Positions 27,573 to 36,499 are shown, counted from the stretch's first letter. The stretch: 64,000 nucleotides of DNA from Clostridia bacterium (GCA_017432485.1 JAFRJB010000133.1:1-64000); one strand, 5' to 3'. The notes: generated by a model from the sequence alone, not told the origin. Translations and numbers: made by a program.

Positions 27573-28306
27573 TGTATGAGCAATTTGCTGATTTCTATGA
27601 TGCATTCACCACGGATGTAGATTATGAGCGCCGCGCTGCATATTTTGACAGCCTCATCGCACAATACGGCAGCGGCAAGGGCATTTTGCTTGACCTTGCC
27701 TGCGGCACAGGCTCTTTGAGTTTTGCGATGGAAGCACTGGGCTACGATGTCATCGGTGTGGATTGCAGCGAGGAAATGCTGGATGCGGCGCTTGCAAAGA
27801 AAATTGAAAAGCAGTCTGCCGTCATGTTTTTAAACCAGGATATGACAGCACTTGACTTATTCGGTACGGTGACTTCCACTATTTGTGCGCTGGACTCTTT
27901 AAATCATTTAGACAGCATCGAGAAGGTGCAGCAGGCTTTTGAAAAAGTCTCTCTGTTTACTGAAGCGGGCGGCGTTTTTATCTTTGATGTCAATACACTC
28001 TATAAACACACAAAGGTCTTAGGCAATCAGGCGTTTTTGTTTGAAAACGAGGATTGTTTTTTGGCGTGGCAAAATGAGTTGTGCGAAGATAACAGTGTGA
28101 ATATGTACCTGGATTTCTTTGTATCGCAGGGCGAAGTCTACAGCCGCGAAAGCGAGTTTGTCAAAGAGTATTATTATAGCGATGAACAGTTAAAAAGCGC
28201 CGCAGAGAAAGCGGGTTTTTCACTGTGCGGTATCTTTGATGATTTGAGCACACAGGCGCCCGGCGAAACGAGCGAAAGAAAGATTTTTATTTTTAGAAAG
28301 GCATAA
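27572..28306 (+). CDS. Class I SAM-dependent methyltransferase
   Basis: A 244-aa protein with a Rossmann methyltransferase core. Motif I is LLDLACGTGSLSFAM (near 29-43), the acidic residue after strand 2 is in IGVDCSEEMLD, and motif IV is TICALDSLNHL. The C-terminal part has a beta-rich insertion typical of small-molecule or unassigned methyltransferases of this Clostridial type. The substrate cannot be read from sequence. It is translationally coupled to engB and followed one base later by hslO. Confidence 0.85.
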   Translation: MYEQFADFYDAFTTDVDYERRAAYFDSLIAQYGSGKGILLDLACGTGSLSFAMEALGYDVIGVDCSEEMLDAALAKKIEKQSAVMFLNQDMTALDLFGTVTSTICALDSLNHLDSIEKVQQAFEKVSLFTEAGGVFIFDVNTLYKHTKVLGNQAFLFENEDCFLAWQNELCEDNSVNMYLDFFVSQGEVYSRESEFVKEYYYSDEQLKSAAEKAGFSLCGIFDDLSTQAPGETSERKIFIFRKA

Positions 28307-28307
28307 A

Positions 28308-29186
28308 ATGTCAAAAGTAGTCAGATGTATAACCAAAGAAGGCGCCATTGTGATGATGGCGGCAGATACTACCGATATTGTGGCAAGAGCGGAGCAAATT
28401 CATCAAACTTCCGCAGTGACCACAGCGGCACTCGGCAGGCTGTTAACTGCCTGTTCTTTGATGGGACAATCGCTTAAAGGTAAGGATGAAAGCATTTCCT
28501 TGCAGCTCAAAGGCGGCGGTCCCGCCGGAACTGTCGTTGCGGTCAGCGATGCCGGCGGCAATGTGCGCGGCTATATTGAAAACCCGGTTGTAGAGCTGCC
28601 GCTTAACGGGCAGGGCAAGCTCGATGTGGGCGGTGCTGTCGGCAAAAACGGCAACCTCTATGTTGTTAAAGACTTGGGGCTCAAAGAGCCTTATGTCGGG
28701 CAAGTGCCGCTCGTTAGCGGCGAAATTGCCGAAGATATAACTTCTTACTTTGCCGTGAGTGAACAAATCCCGACCGTTTGCGCATTAGGCGTTTTGGTCA
28801 ATCCTGATTTGAGCTGTAAAGCGGCAGGCGGTTTTATTATTCAACTGCTGCCCTCGGCGATGGAAGAAGATATTGTATTTGTCGAAGAAGCTGTCAAAGG
28901 CTTGGAAAATGTCAGTTCCATGATCGCGCGCGGGATGTCGCCGGAAGAGATTTGCCGCTTTGTTCTCAAGGGCAGAGAGGTAGATGTTCTCGATGAGAGT
29001 GATTGCACTTACCGCTGCAACTGCTCGCGCGAGCGCATTGAGCGCGCCTTGATTTCCACCGGCAAAAAGACATTGGAAGAATTGGCGAAAGAAGGTAAAA
29101 GAGAAGAAATTAACTGCCAATATTGCGATAAAAAATACTATTTTGACAAGGCGGATTTTGAGCGATTACTCAAGCAGTGCCAATAG
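28308..29186 (+). CDS. hslO: Redox-regulated chaperone Hsp33
   Basis: A 292-aa holdase chaperone activated by oxidation. The zinc/redox switch Cys residues are present as CNCS (near 237-240) and CQYC (near 270-273) at the C-terminus, within the expected spacing. The N-terminal domain (LGRLLTACSLMGQSLKG; YIENP) fits the family. It closes the tig-clp-lon-engB quality-control block; in an anaerobe it probably protects proteins during oxygen exposure. Confidence 0.96.
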   Translation: MSKVVRCITKEGAIVMMAADTTDIVARAEQIHQTSAVTTAALGRLLTACSLMGQSLKGKDESISLQLKGGGPAGTVVAVSDAGGNVRGYIENPVVELPLNGQGKLDVGGAVGKNGNLYVVKDLGLKEPYVGQVPLVSGEIAEDITSYFAVSEQIPTVCALGVLVNPDLSCKAAGGFIIQLLPSAMEEDIVFVEEAVKGLENVSSMIARGMSPEEICRFVLKGREVDVLDESDCTYRCNCSRERIERALISTGKKTLEELAKEGKREEINCQYCDKKYYFDKADFERLLKQCQ

Positions 29187-29274
29187 GCGAAAGCAAATAT
29201 TTTTGTAATTAATAAAAACTATATTTTATAAAGGCAATAAAAGCTAAAAAATTGAAAAAATATCAAAAAAGGTG

Positions 29275-29303
29275 TTGACAAACAGCCTTAAATAGTGTAT
29301 ATT
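29275..29303 (+). promoter_or_regulatory. Consensus promoter of the tRNA cluster
   Basis: TTGACA (29275-29280), a 17-bp spacer and TATATT (29298-29303), preceded by A-tracts that could act as an UP element. GTGTTGACAAACAG around the -35 is identical to the -35 region of the tRNA-fMet gene at 44543. Confidence 0.8.
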
Positions 29304-29345
29304 AATATCCGTCGCTGATCACCAATAATAGCGACAGGGACATGG

Positions 29346-29421
29346 GGGAGCATAGCTCAGCTGGGAGAGCACCTGCCTTACAAGCAGGGGGTCACAGGTT
29401 CGAACCCTGTTGTTCCCACCA
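29346..29421 (+). tRNA. tRNA-Val (anticodon TAC)
   Basis: A full cloverleaf of 76 nt. The acceptor GGGAGCA pairs with TGTTCCC, the anticodon loop CTTACAA gives anticodon TAC, the T-arm reads GGTTCGAACC, and a genomic CCA is present. First gene of the cluster, just after the promoter. Confidence 0.96.
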
Positions 29422-29429
29422 ATAAATAT

Positions 29430-29506
29430 GGCCCGGTAGTTCAGCTGGTTAGAACGCCAGCCTGTCACGCTGGAGGTCGTCGGTTCGAGCCCGATCCGGG
29501 TCGCCA
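29430..29506 (+). tRNA. tRNA-Asp (anticodon GTC)
   Basis: A 77-nt cloverleaf with acceptor GGCCCGG pairing with CCGGGTC (one G-T), anticodon loop CTGTCAC (GTC), discriminator G and encoded CCA. It lies 8 nt after tRNA-Val. Confidence 0.96.
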
Positions 29507-29513
29507 TATTTTT

Positions 29514-29589
<76 letters not shown>

Positions 29590-29595
29590 TTATAT

Positions 29596-29671
29596 GCGGA
29601 TGTAGCTCATCTGGTAGAGCGCCACCTTGCCAAGGTGGAGGTAGCGGGTTCGAGCCCCGTCATCCGCTCCA
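29596..29671 (+). tRNA. tRNA-Gly (anticodon GCC)
   Basis: A 76-nt cloverleaf with acceptor GCGGATG pairing with CATCCGC, anticodon loop TTGCCAA (GCC), discriminator T and encoded CCA. A terminator follows 7 nt later. Confidence 0.96.
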
Positions 29672-29678
29672 GTTTTCA

Positions 29679-29711
29679 GGGAAGTTATCATTGTTTAACT
29701 TCCCGTTTTTT
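29679..29711 (+). terminator. Intrinsic terminator inside the tRNA cluster
   Basis: A perfect 9-bp stem GGGAAGTTA/TAACTTCCC (29679-29687 with 29696-29704), then GTTTTTT. It separates tRNA-Gly from tRNA-Cys, so tRNA-Cys depends on readthrough or on its own weak promoter. Confidence 0.8.
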
Positions 29712-29736
29712 GAAAAAAATTATTAACATTGAATAC

Positions 29737-29811
29737 GGCAACATAGCCAAGGGGTAAGGCACGAGTCTGCAAAACTCTGATTCCCCGGTTCAAATCCGGG
29801 TGTTGCCTCCA
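29737..29811 (+). tRNA. tRNA-Cys (anticodon GCA)
   Basis: A 75-nt cloverleaf with acceptor GGCAACA pairing with TGTTGCC, anticodon loop TCTGCAAA (GCA), discriminator T and encoded CCA. It lies beyond the terminator that follows tRNA-Gly. Confidence 0.95.
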
Positions 29812-29816
29812 AAAAT

Positions 29817-29848
29817 AAAACTGCTCTTAAACGAGCAGTTTTATTTTT
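29817..29848 (+). terminator. Intrinsic terminator after tRNA-Cys
   Basis: AAAACTGCTC (29817-29826) pairs perfectly with GAGCAGTTTT (29833-29842), then ATTTTTG. Confidence 0.8.
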
Positions 29849-29924
29849 GTGTTTGTGTCCGCAGGGCACAACTGCGTTTGAGTGTGCCTCAACTTTAGCA
29901 GTTGAAAAAAGTTTTTTCAGATGT

Positions 29925-29953
29925 TTGTAAAACTCACAAATATATGGTATAAT
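29925..29953 (+). promoter_or_regulatory. Sigma-A-type promoter for the M14 carboxypeptidase gene
   Basis: TTGTAA (29925-29930), a 17-bp spacer and TATAAT (29948-29953), about 48 bp before the start codon. Confidence 0.65.
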
Positions 29954-30001
29954 AATCAAAAAATTTTTTTAGCAAAAATCCTAAAGAAATGAGTTAGCAA
30001 A

Positions 30002-32776
30002 ATGAAGAAGTTTATTGCATTGTTGTTAGTGGTTTTAACATTGTATTCGGTATTTTCTTTCGCTGTTTTTGCGCAAGAACCTGTGCCGTGTGAGTCGAGC
30101 GAATTGCCTCAAATTGAGTTGAATTTTACGGTGTACAAAAATATGCCGATAGAGAGTGATAACGACTGCGTACATCCGACAGTTCAGCTGTGTTCGGGCG
30201 AAACTTTTCAACTTGAGTCGAATGCGCCAAGCACAACATATGAAGTAAACAAACCGGATTTGATTTCTGTTAATGAAACCGGTCTTTTAAACGTTACAGC
30301 CGTTGATACGATGGATAGTGCTGTTGATCGAGAGGTAAAATTAACTGCAAAAGCGCCGGGGTATTCTGATACGGAATATTGGATTTATATTAACCGTTGT
30401 AACTATCATGAAGACAAAGCCGATTTAAAGCTTTATTTTTTAAATATTAATCAACAAGACGGCTATCGGACTTTAGCGGGTAAAAAAATTAAAGTTTTGT
30501 TCGATTTTAAAAGTGAGAAGGAGCAGTATCAAAATCTGCCGGATGAGCACTCGAAAAATGACTATCAATACAGTGATATCATGCAAAATCAATCCGTATC
30601 GGTTTTTTCTTCCAATGAGGATGTTGCAACAGTCGCTTTTCAACGCATAAAAGACAGGCACATTGATGCGCAGTCGGAAAACTATAACTATATCAAATAC
30701 CTTGATATTGACTGCATTCGCGCGGGTGTGACCACGATTACGGTCGCTACGACAAACGGTTTTCGGGAATCATTTAAACTGTATGTTCAACAAAATGACC
30801 CTGCGCGCAAAGCAATCGGTATCGGAGAAAAATTTGCTCCAAAATATTCGGATGAAAATCCTGCATTTAACCGAAACAACGCTAATATTTCATTTAGCGG
30901 TAAATATGTCGTGGGCAATAAAGTCGGCAAAGCGACAGCTTCTTTGCTATATAACGGCAACAGAGAGCGGATCTATTTTGAAGTGAAAAATGCGCCTGGT
31001 AAAATTGTTTTAAACGCTTCCAATATAGTATTGTTGCCCAACTGTACCTTTGATTTAAACAGTTCCGTACCGAAGGGATGCGCTTCATACAGCAGAAAAT
31101 ACACTTCAGATAACACGAATATTGCCACTGTTCACCCGACAAACGGTCTGGTGAGCGCAAAAAAAACAGGAACCTGTACGATAACTGTTAAAACATATAA
31201 CGGTAAAGTAGCAAAATGTGCAGTCACTGTCATAAGTCAAAAAGATTTAATAACAAAAATTGCACCGGCAGATCCGGCTTCGAAAAGCATTAATCTTGCA
31301 TTGTATCAATCAAGGAAATTGAATATTGAGGTTACGCCTAAAGGTTCTAAAAGTCACGTTAGCTGGTCCGTTGCCGATAAAAAAATCGCATCTGTTTCGG
31401 CACAAGGTGTAGTGACAGGTTTAAAGACCGGTAAAACCACCGTGACAGTTGCTGCTATTGACGGGAGCAGCAAAAGCCTCACATATACGCTGACTGTTAC
31501 GGCGAGAAAAGGCTCAAACAGCCTGAGCACAAAAAATTGCACAGTTGTAAACACAAATAAAACAGCATACCCATATGCGCAAATGTGCAAAGATATTACG
31601 AGCCTAAAGCAGAAATATCCTTATATTTTTGATTATGTCAAACTCGGCACAAGCTATGATAATCGAGGCATATTTGAAATTGTAATTGGCAATAAAAACG
31701 CCAAAAATAAGGTGTTTGTTCAAGCTTCTATTCATGCAAGGGAATACATTAATTCCATGCTGGTAATGAAGCAGGCGGAAACCTTATGCGCCAATTACTA
31801 TACGGGAACCTACAGGGGCAGATATTATAGTGAAATGTTGGATAACTGCTGTTTTTATATTATTCCGATGGCCAATCCCGATGGCGTCAACATCAGTATT
31901 TACGGAGCAAAAGGAATTAATGACAAAACGCTGCGTTCCAAAGTTGTCGGTTTATGTAACAAATACGGCTCAGGAAGTTCTTACTATTACACGCAGTGGA
32001 AAGCAAACGCCAGAGGTGTGGATTTAAACAGGAATTGGGACTGCAATTGGAACAGAGGCAGAAATGCAATTAACTATGCTTGCGCTGAAGGGTATAAAGG
32101 TCCTTCTCCCGCTTCCGAAAAAGAGAGCAAAATCCTAAAAAAAGAGGTTGAAAGATTAAAACCGAAAGCAGTTATCAGTTATCACTCTTTCGGCTCCGTG
32201 ATTTATTGGGATTTTATTCAGTCCGGTTCGCTGCAAAGAAAATGCTCTGATTTGTTTCGCTTAACAAGCAATCTTACAGGTTACTCTTCTGCGGAAAACC
32301 CGAGTGCTTACGGATACTCTCCATCTATACTTGCTCCATGTTTTGGCGATTGGGTTGCCAATGTTAAAAAAATTCCCACATTAACTATTGAGACCGGTAG
32401 AGTGGCATGCCCGATTTCGGCAAGTTATTTTCCCGGTATTTGGAAAGAAAACCAACATGTTTTACCGGCTATCGCTTATTATGCTTTGAATGATACCGCT
32501 GTGAATGTCGGTTCGGTAATAGCAGCGCGCAAAGGGTTTGTTCTGTCAGCCTCGAAAAGTAGTGCCAAAAACTTTGCTTATCAAATTGCTTATAGCACAA
32601 ACTCGAATTTTGACAATGCCAAATATGTAGAGTTTTCCGCAAGCAGCGGTAGTTTAAAAATCTCTAATCTGAAAGCAAATAAAAAGTATTATGTTTGTAT
32701 CAGAACTGTCAAGAAATACGGATTGATTGCTTTTTACGGCAGATGGTCATCAGTCAAAAGTTGCAAAACAAAGTGA
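30002..32776 (+). CDS. Secreted M14 zinc carboxypeptidase with bacterial Ig-like domains
   Basis: A 924-aa exported protein: signal peptide (MKKFIALLLVVLTLYSVFSF, cut near Ala24), several Big_2-type Ig-like modules (for example SDNTNIATVHPTNGLVSAKK and WSVADKKIASVSAQGVVTG), an M14 peptidase domain and a C-terminal fibronectin III-like module. The zinc ligands are HARE (His and Glu near 579 and 582) and a His in ISYHSFG (near 728); the catalytic Glu is in TIETGR (near 797). The substrate-binding segment GVDLNRNWDCNW is present. It probably trims peptides or cell-wall peptide stems outside the cell. The ribosome binding site is weak. No sortase motif or dockerin is visible. Confidence 0.92.
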   Translation: MKKFIALLLVVLTLYSVFSFAVFAQEPVPCESSELPQIELNFTVYKNMPIESDNDCVHPTVQLCSGETFQLESNAPSTTYEVNKPDLISVNETGLLNVTAVDTMDSAVDREVKLTAKAPGYSDTEYWIYINRCNYHEDKADLKLYFLNINQQDGYRTLAGKKIKVLFDFKSEKEQYQNLPDEHSKNDYQYSDIMQNQSVSVFSSNEDVATVAFQRIKDRHIDAQSENYNYIKYLDIDCIRAGVTTITVATTNGFRESFKLYVQQNDPARKAIGIGEKFAPKYSDENPAFNRNNANISFSGKYVVGNKVGKATASLLYNGNRERIYFEVKNAPGKIVLNASNIVLLPNCTFDLNSSVPKGCASYSRKYTSDNTNIATVHPTNGLVSAKKTGTCTITVKTYNGKVAKCAVTVISQKDLITKIAPADPASKSINLALYQSRKLNIEVTPKGSKSHVSWSVADKKIASVSAQGVVTGLKTGKTTVTVAAIDGSSKSLTYTLTVTARKGSNSLSTKNCTVVNTNKTAYPYAQMCKDITSLKQKYPYIFDYVKLGTSYDNRGIFEIVIGNKNAKNKVFVQASIHAREYINSMLVMKQAETLCANYYTGTYRGRYYSEMLDNCCFYIIPMANPDGVNISIYGAKGINDKTLRSKVVGLCNKYGSGSSYYYTQWKANARGVDLNRNWDCNWNRGRNAINYACAEGYKGPSPASEKESKILKKEVERLKPKAVISYHSFGSVIYWDFIQSGSLQRKCSDLFRLTSNLTGYSSAENPSAYGYSPSILAPCFGDWVANVKKIPTLTIETGRVACPISASYFPGIWKENQHVLPAIAYYALNDTAVNVGSVIAARKGFVLSASKSSAKNFAYQIAYSTNSNFDNAKYVEFSASSGSLKISNLKANKKYYVCIRTVKKYGLIAFYGRWSSVKSCKTK

Positions 32777-32801
32777 TTTATTTATAATCCGGCGAAGTAC
32801 A

Positions 32802-32845
32802 AAAGAGTCTTAGAGGAGTGAACAAATCCTTTAAGGCCCTTTTTT
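32802..32845 (+). terminator. Intrinsic terminator after the carboxypeptidase gene
   Basis: A long stem of about 16 bp between 32802-32817 and 32827-32842, with one mismatch and two G-U pairs, followed by T-rich sequence to 32845. Confidence 0.7.
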
Positions 32846-32908
32846 CGAGAAAAGTCAGGTAATATCAAGAAATTAAATAAGTAAATAGTTACATAGAGTA
32901 TTACTCAC

Positions 32909-32938
32909 TTGCAAAACTATATACACTTATGTTATTAT
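32909..32938 (+). promoter_or_regulatory. Candidate promoter of the partner-switching locus
   Basis: TTGCAA (32909-32914), an 18-bp spacer and TATTAT (32933-32938) with an upstream TG (extended -10). It lies 31 bp before the start of the STAS-kinase gene. Spacing is at the edge of the usual range. Confidence 0.45.
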
Positions 32939-32968
32939 ATAGTATATTAAGTTTTATGGAGTAGAATG

Positions 32969-34141
32969 ATGAAACATACTTTTGAAAACAACACATTAAC
33001 CGTGTATTTGGCAGGCAGGATTGATTCCTCCAATGCTGCCGATGTGGAAAAGGAAATTCTCGATATCGGCTTTGCGCCGGATGTGAAGGTCATTGTAGAT
33101 ATGCAAGATCTTGAGTACATATCCAGTGCCGGTTTGCGCGTGATCCTCCGACTGAAAAAGTCCAATGCCGACACCGAGATTATCAATGCCTGCTCGGATG
33201 TTTACGAGATTTTTGATATGACCGGTTTTACCGAGCTGATGTCCATCAGCAAGGCATACCGCGAAATCAGTGTAGAGGGCTGCGAAATCATCGGTGAGGG
33301 CGCCAACGGTTTAGTTTACCGCATTGATGCCGATACAATTATTAAGGTTTACAAAAACCCCGATTCGCTCGATGAAATTCACAACGAGCGCGAATTGGCG
33401 CGCAAGGCGTTTGTGATGGGCATTCCTACCGCTATTCCGTATGATGTGGTGAAAGTCGGCAATTTATACGGCTCTGTGTTTGAACTGCTCAACGCCGAGG
33501 GCTTTGCCAAACTGTTGATTGAAGACCCGTCGCGCAGCGATGAACTCGCCAAAGAGAGTGTGGAAATTCTCAAAGCCATTCACTCCACGCACTTAAAGCC
33601 GGGTGAGTTACCGGATAAAAAGAAAACAGCCATCCGCTGGGCAGAGCATACCAAAGCCTATGTTGACCCTGCAGTCGGTGACAAGATTTTAGAGATGATG
33701 AAGGCTATTCCCGATACCGATACCATGCTGCACGGCGACTACCATATTAAGAATATTATGAAGCAAAACGGTGAAAACCTGCTCATTGATATGGATACAC
33801 TGGCAATGGGGCATCCGATTTTCGAATTTGCCGGTATCTTTATGGCATATGTCGCTTTCAGCAGTGTTGACCGCGACAATGTGAAAGGCTTTTTGGGCAT
33901 TGATTACGAGTGCGCCGTGCAATTTTGGAAATCGACTTTAAAGTATTACTTTGAAGGCAAAGACCAAGCCTTTATCGATGATGTCGAAAAGAAGGCGGCA
34001 ATGATTTGCTTTACGCGGTTGGTGCGCAGGACCGCCGAAAAGGTAGGGCTTGACAAACCGGGCGCTCGAGCATTTTTTGAGTATTGTAAAAACTATCTTG
34101 AAACCAACATTGATACAGTAGATTCGCTGTACTTTGAATAG
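32969..34141 (+). CDS. STAS domain fused to an aminoglycoside-phosphotransferase-fold kinase (TIGR02172-like)
   Basis: A 390-aa two-domain protein. Residues 1-98 form an anti-sigma-antagonist STAS domain with the phospho-acceptor segment YISSAGLRV (Ser near 51-52). Residues 105-390 form a kinase of the APH/choline-kinase fold: Gly-rich loop IIGEGANGLVYRI, Lys in IIKVYK, catalytic loop LHGDYHIKNIM (near 254) and metal Asp in LIDMDTLAMGHP (near 273). All core residues are present, so activity is plausible. The kinase resembles the TIGR02172 family; the substrate is unknown and the protein is unlikely to be an antibiotic-resistance enzyme. The second of two adjacent ATGs is chosen (7 nt after GGAG). 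The next two genes are a free STAS protein and a phosphatase/anti-sigma-kinase fusion, which points to a role in partner switching. Confidence 0.85.
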   Translation: MKHTFENNTLTVYLAGRIDSSNAADVEKEILDIGFAPDVKVIVDMQDLEYISSAGLRVILRLKKSNADTEIINACSDVYEIFDMTGFTELMSISKAYREISVEGCEIIGEGANGLVYRIDADTIIKVYKNPDSLDEIHNERELARKAFVMGIPTAIPYDVVKVGNLYGSVFELLNAEGFAKLLIEDPSRSDELAKESVEILKAIHSTHLKPGELPDKKKTAIRWAEHTKAYVDPAVGDKILEMMKAIPDTDTMLHGDYHIKNIMKQNGENLLIDMDTLAMGHPIFEFAGIFMAYVAFSSVDRDNVKGFLGIDYECAVQFWKSTLKYYFEGKDQAFIDDVEKKAAMICFTRLVRRTAEKVGLDKPGARAFFEYCKNYLETNIDTVDSLYFE

Positions 34142-34150
34142 GAGGAGCAA

Positions 34151-34447
34151 ATGGATATTACAAAAGAAATTAACGGTAGTAAAATGACTGTCAAAATTAA
34201 CGGTAGGTTAGATACAAACTCCGCGCCCGAGCTCGAAAGCGAAGTTATGGAGAATATTGAAGGCATTGAAGAGTTGGTCTTTGATTTATCGCAAATGCCC
34301 TATACTTCTTCGGCGGGCTTGAGAGTGTTCCTCAAAGCGCAAAAGCAAATGAATAAGCAGGGGAGCATGAGCGTTATCGGCGCGTGTGAAGATGTGCTTG
34401 AAGTGTTTGAAATTACCGGTTTTTCCGATATTATTAATATTGCATAA
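34151..34447 (+). CDS. STAS-domain anti-sigma factor antagonist
   Basis: A 98-aa single STAS domain (RsbV/SpoIIAA type). The phospho-acceptor segment MPYTSSAGLRVFLKA (Ser near 54) is intact. In partner-switching systems the unphosphorylated protein sequesters an anti-sigma kinase. AGGAGG precedes the ATG. It is sandwiched between the STAS-kinase fusion (9-bp gap) and the phosphatase/ATPase fusion (9-bp gap), whose phosphatase domain presumably acts on it. Confidence 0.92.
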   Translation: MDITKEINGSKMTVKINGRLDTNSAPELESEVMENIEGIEELVFDLSQMPYTSSAGLRVFLKAQKQMNKQGSMSVIGACEDVLEVFEITGFSDIINIA

Positions 34448-34456
34448 GATTTTTAT

Positions 34457-36499
34457 ATGAGTTTGCTGAAAAAGCTTAGAAGAAGCCTATCGTTTAATAT
34501 TATCGCCGCCATTGTATTAGTGTTGGTGTTTTTCAGTGCAGTCGTTACGACCATCGGCTATATCAGTTTTATCCATGCGCTGGAAAAAGAGTATAACGAA
34601 ACGACTTTTGCGATTTGCGACACGGCGGCTTCTTTGTTTGATGCCGACAAGTTAGATGAGTATCTTGCCACTAAAGGGCAAACGCAAGATTATAAGCAGG
34701 CGTTGCGGCGCATGGATAATCTGTGCGACAAAATGAATGTATCACTGATTTATGTCATTCAAGTTGATACATCCGATTACAACAGTTTTACTTCCATTTT
34801 AAACTCTATTAACCCCGAAACAACCGACTACATTCGCTGGGAAATCGGTTATAAGCGCCAGACCACCAATGATGAGTACAAAGAGATTTACAAAAGGCTC
34901 TACACGAAAGAAACTTCGCAAGAGTACATTTTGAGAACTTCTCATTTAAACGGCGCGCCGCCTCACATCACTTCTTTGATTCCCGTAAAAAACAGCAAAG
35001 ATGACGTGGTAGGGGTTTTGTGCGTGCAGCGGCCTTTATCTGCACTCGAAGCCGGGCGAAAACCGTATTTGGCATCGGTTGCTGCTTCTGTTGTGATAAC
35101 CTCTGTTTTGGTGGCATTCTTTGTGGTCAATTTCTTCTCGAAGCAGTTTACCAAACCGATACGCTGTATTAAAGATGAAGCAAAGCGTTTTTCGCAGGAA
35201 CAAACGCTCGGAAAGCGCGATAAACTAACGCGGCTGAGCAAAATAGATGATATTGAAATTTTGGCGAATTCCATCGAAAAGATGGAACAAGATACGCTAA
35301 GTTATATTGATAACCTGACAGCGGCAACTTCCGAAAAGGAGAGAATCGGTGCAGAGCTGAATGTAGCAAAAAATATTCAAGAAAACTCAATTCCGAATAC
35401 TTTCCCGGCGTTTCCGGACAAAACGCAGTTTGACATTTATGCCAGTATGACTCCGGCAAAAGAAGTGGGCGGCGATTTTTACGACTTTTTCTTTATTGAT
35501 GATCATCATTTAGGCTTTACGATGGCGGATGTTTCCGGTAAGGGTGTTCCTGCGGCGCTGTTTATGATGGTGACAAAGATTTTAATTAAAGAGCGCAGCA
35601 CCATATCCGGCGGGACTCCGGCGGAAATACTTGAGTTTGTCAATTCGCGCATTTGTGAAAATAATAGTTCGGATATGTTTGTCACGGTTTGGTTCGGTAT
35701 TTTGGATATTCATACCGGCACCGTTACGGCGGCAAACGCCGGTCACGATGACCCCGCGGTTTATCGCAAAGACAAGGGCTTTAGCTTTTTTAATACGAAA
35801 CACGGCTTGGTCATTGGCGCGCTGGAAAACTGCAAATATCATAATTATGAAATACATTTAAAACCGGGCGATAAGATTTTCTTATATACCGATGGTGTAA
35901 CGGAAGCGACCAATGAGCATGATGAACTGTTTACCGCGAAAAATTTGCTCAAAACGCTCAATACTGTCTGCGAAAGCAGTCCGGAAGAGATTTTAAAAGA
36001 GGTGAAAACGGGAATCGACCGCTTTGTGGGCTATGTCCCGCAGTTTGATGATTTAACTATGCTTTGTTTAGAATTTAAAGGTGACAACGGTGCCCCGCAA
36101 AAGGCGCTGCATATTCAAGCCAATACCGCTAATTTAGATGAAGTCAATTCGTTTTTGTGTGCATATTTAGAAGCGGTTGGCTGCCCGCACAGAGCGCAAA
36201 TGCAAATCGGGCTGGCGGCAGAGGAAATCTTCACGAATATTTCCAACTATGCTTATGCGCCGGATAAGGGCTTTGCCGATATTCGCTTAGACTGCGAAGA
36301 GAATGCTGTGAGCATTGTGTTTGAAGACAGCGGTGTTCCTTATGACCCGCTCAAAAAAGAGGATCCGGACATTACTTTGAGTGCCGGTGAGCGGCAAATT
36401 GGCGGTTTGGGCATTTATATGACCAAAAAGCTGATGGATGATGTACAATACGAGTACAAGGACAATAAAAATATCCTCAAACTCATCAAGAAATTCTGA
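34457..36499 (+). CDS. Membrane sensor with RsbU/SpoIIE phosphatase fused to an RsbW-type ATPase domain
   Basis: A 680-aa protein. Membrane segments at about 13-37 and 207-229 bracket an extracytoplasmic sensor region. A HAMP-like linker and coiled coil (about 230-300) follow, then a PP2C/SpoIIE phosphatase with its metal Asp residues in GGDFYD (near 338), ADVSGKG, DGVTEA and DDLTML. The C-terminus (about 555-680) is an HATPase_c domain with the N-box EEIFTNISNYAY (near 590), DSGVPYDP and GGLGIYMTKKL. Phosphatase and opposing serine-kinase activities thus sit in one chain. The expected substrate is the adjacent STAS protein. No sigma factor is encoded nearby. The start codon has only a poor ribosome binding site. 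Confidence 0.9.
   Translation: MSLLKKLRRSLSFNIIAAIVLVLVFFSAVVTTIGYISFIHALEKEYNETTFAICDTAASLFDADKLDEYLATKGQTQDYKQALRRMDNLCDKMNVSLIYVIQVDTSDYNSFTSILNSINPETTDYIRWEIGYKRQTTNDEYKEIYKRLYTKETSQEYILRTSHLNGAPPHITSLIPVKNSKDDVVGVLCVQRPLSALEAGRKPYLASVAASVVITSVLVAFFVVNFFSKQFTKPIRCIKDEAKRFSQEQTLGKRDKLTRLSKIDDIEILANSIEKMEQDTLSYIDNLTAATSEKERIGAELNVAKNIQENSIPNTFPAFPDKTQFDIYASMTPAKEVGGDFYDFFFIDDHHLGFTMADVSGKGVPAALFMMVTKILIKERSTISGGTPAEILEFVNSRICENNSSDMFVTVWFGILDIHTGTVTAANAGHDDPAVYRKDKGFSFFNTKHGLVIGALENCKYHNYEIHLKPGDKIFLYTDGVTEATNEHDELFTAKNLLKTLNTVCESSPEEILKEVKTGIDRFVGYVPQFDDLTMLCLEFKGDNGAPQKALHIQANTANLDEVNSFLCAYLEAVGCPHRAQMQIGLAAEEIFTNISNYAYAPDKGFADIRLDCEENAVSIVFEDSGVPYDPLKKEDPDITLSAGERQIGGLGIYMTKKLMDDVQYEYKDNKNILKLIKKF

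Noticed and set aside
29319-29507. Minus-strand reading frame antisense to tRNA-Val and tRNA-Asp (RIGLEPTTSSVTGWRSNQLNY)
   Set aside because: This is the well-known spurious translation of tRNA complements. The tRNAs fold completely and explain the sequence.
29723-29959. Minus-strand frame over tRNA-Cys (ATPGFEPGNQSF)
   Set aside because: Antisense tRNA artefact, with no ribosome binding site.
32969-34141. Kinase domain considered as an aminoglycoside resistance gene
   Set aside because: The fused STAS domain, the gene context and resemblance to TIGR02172-type proteins point to signalling, not drug modification.
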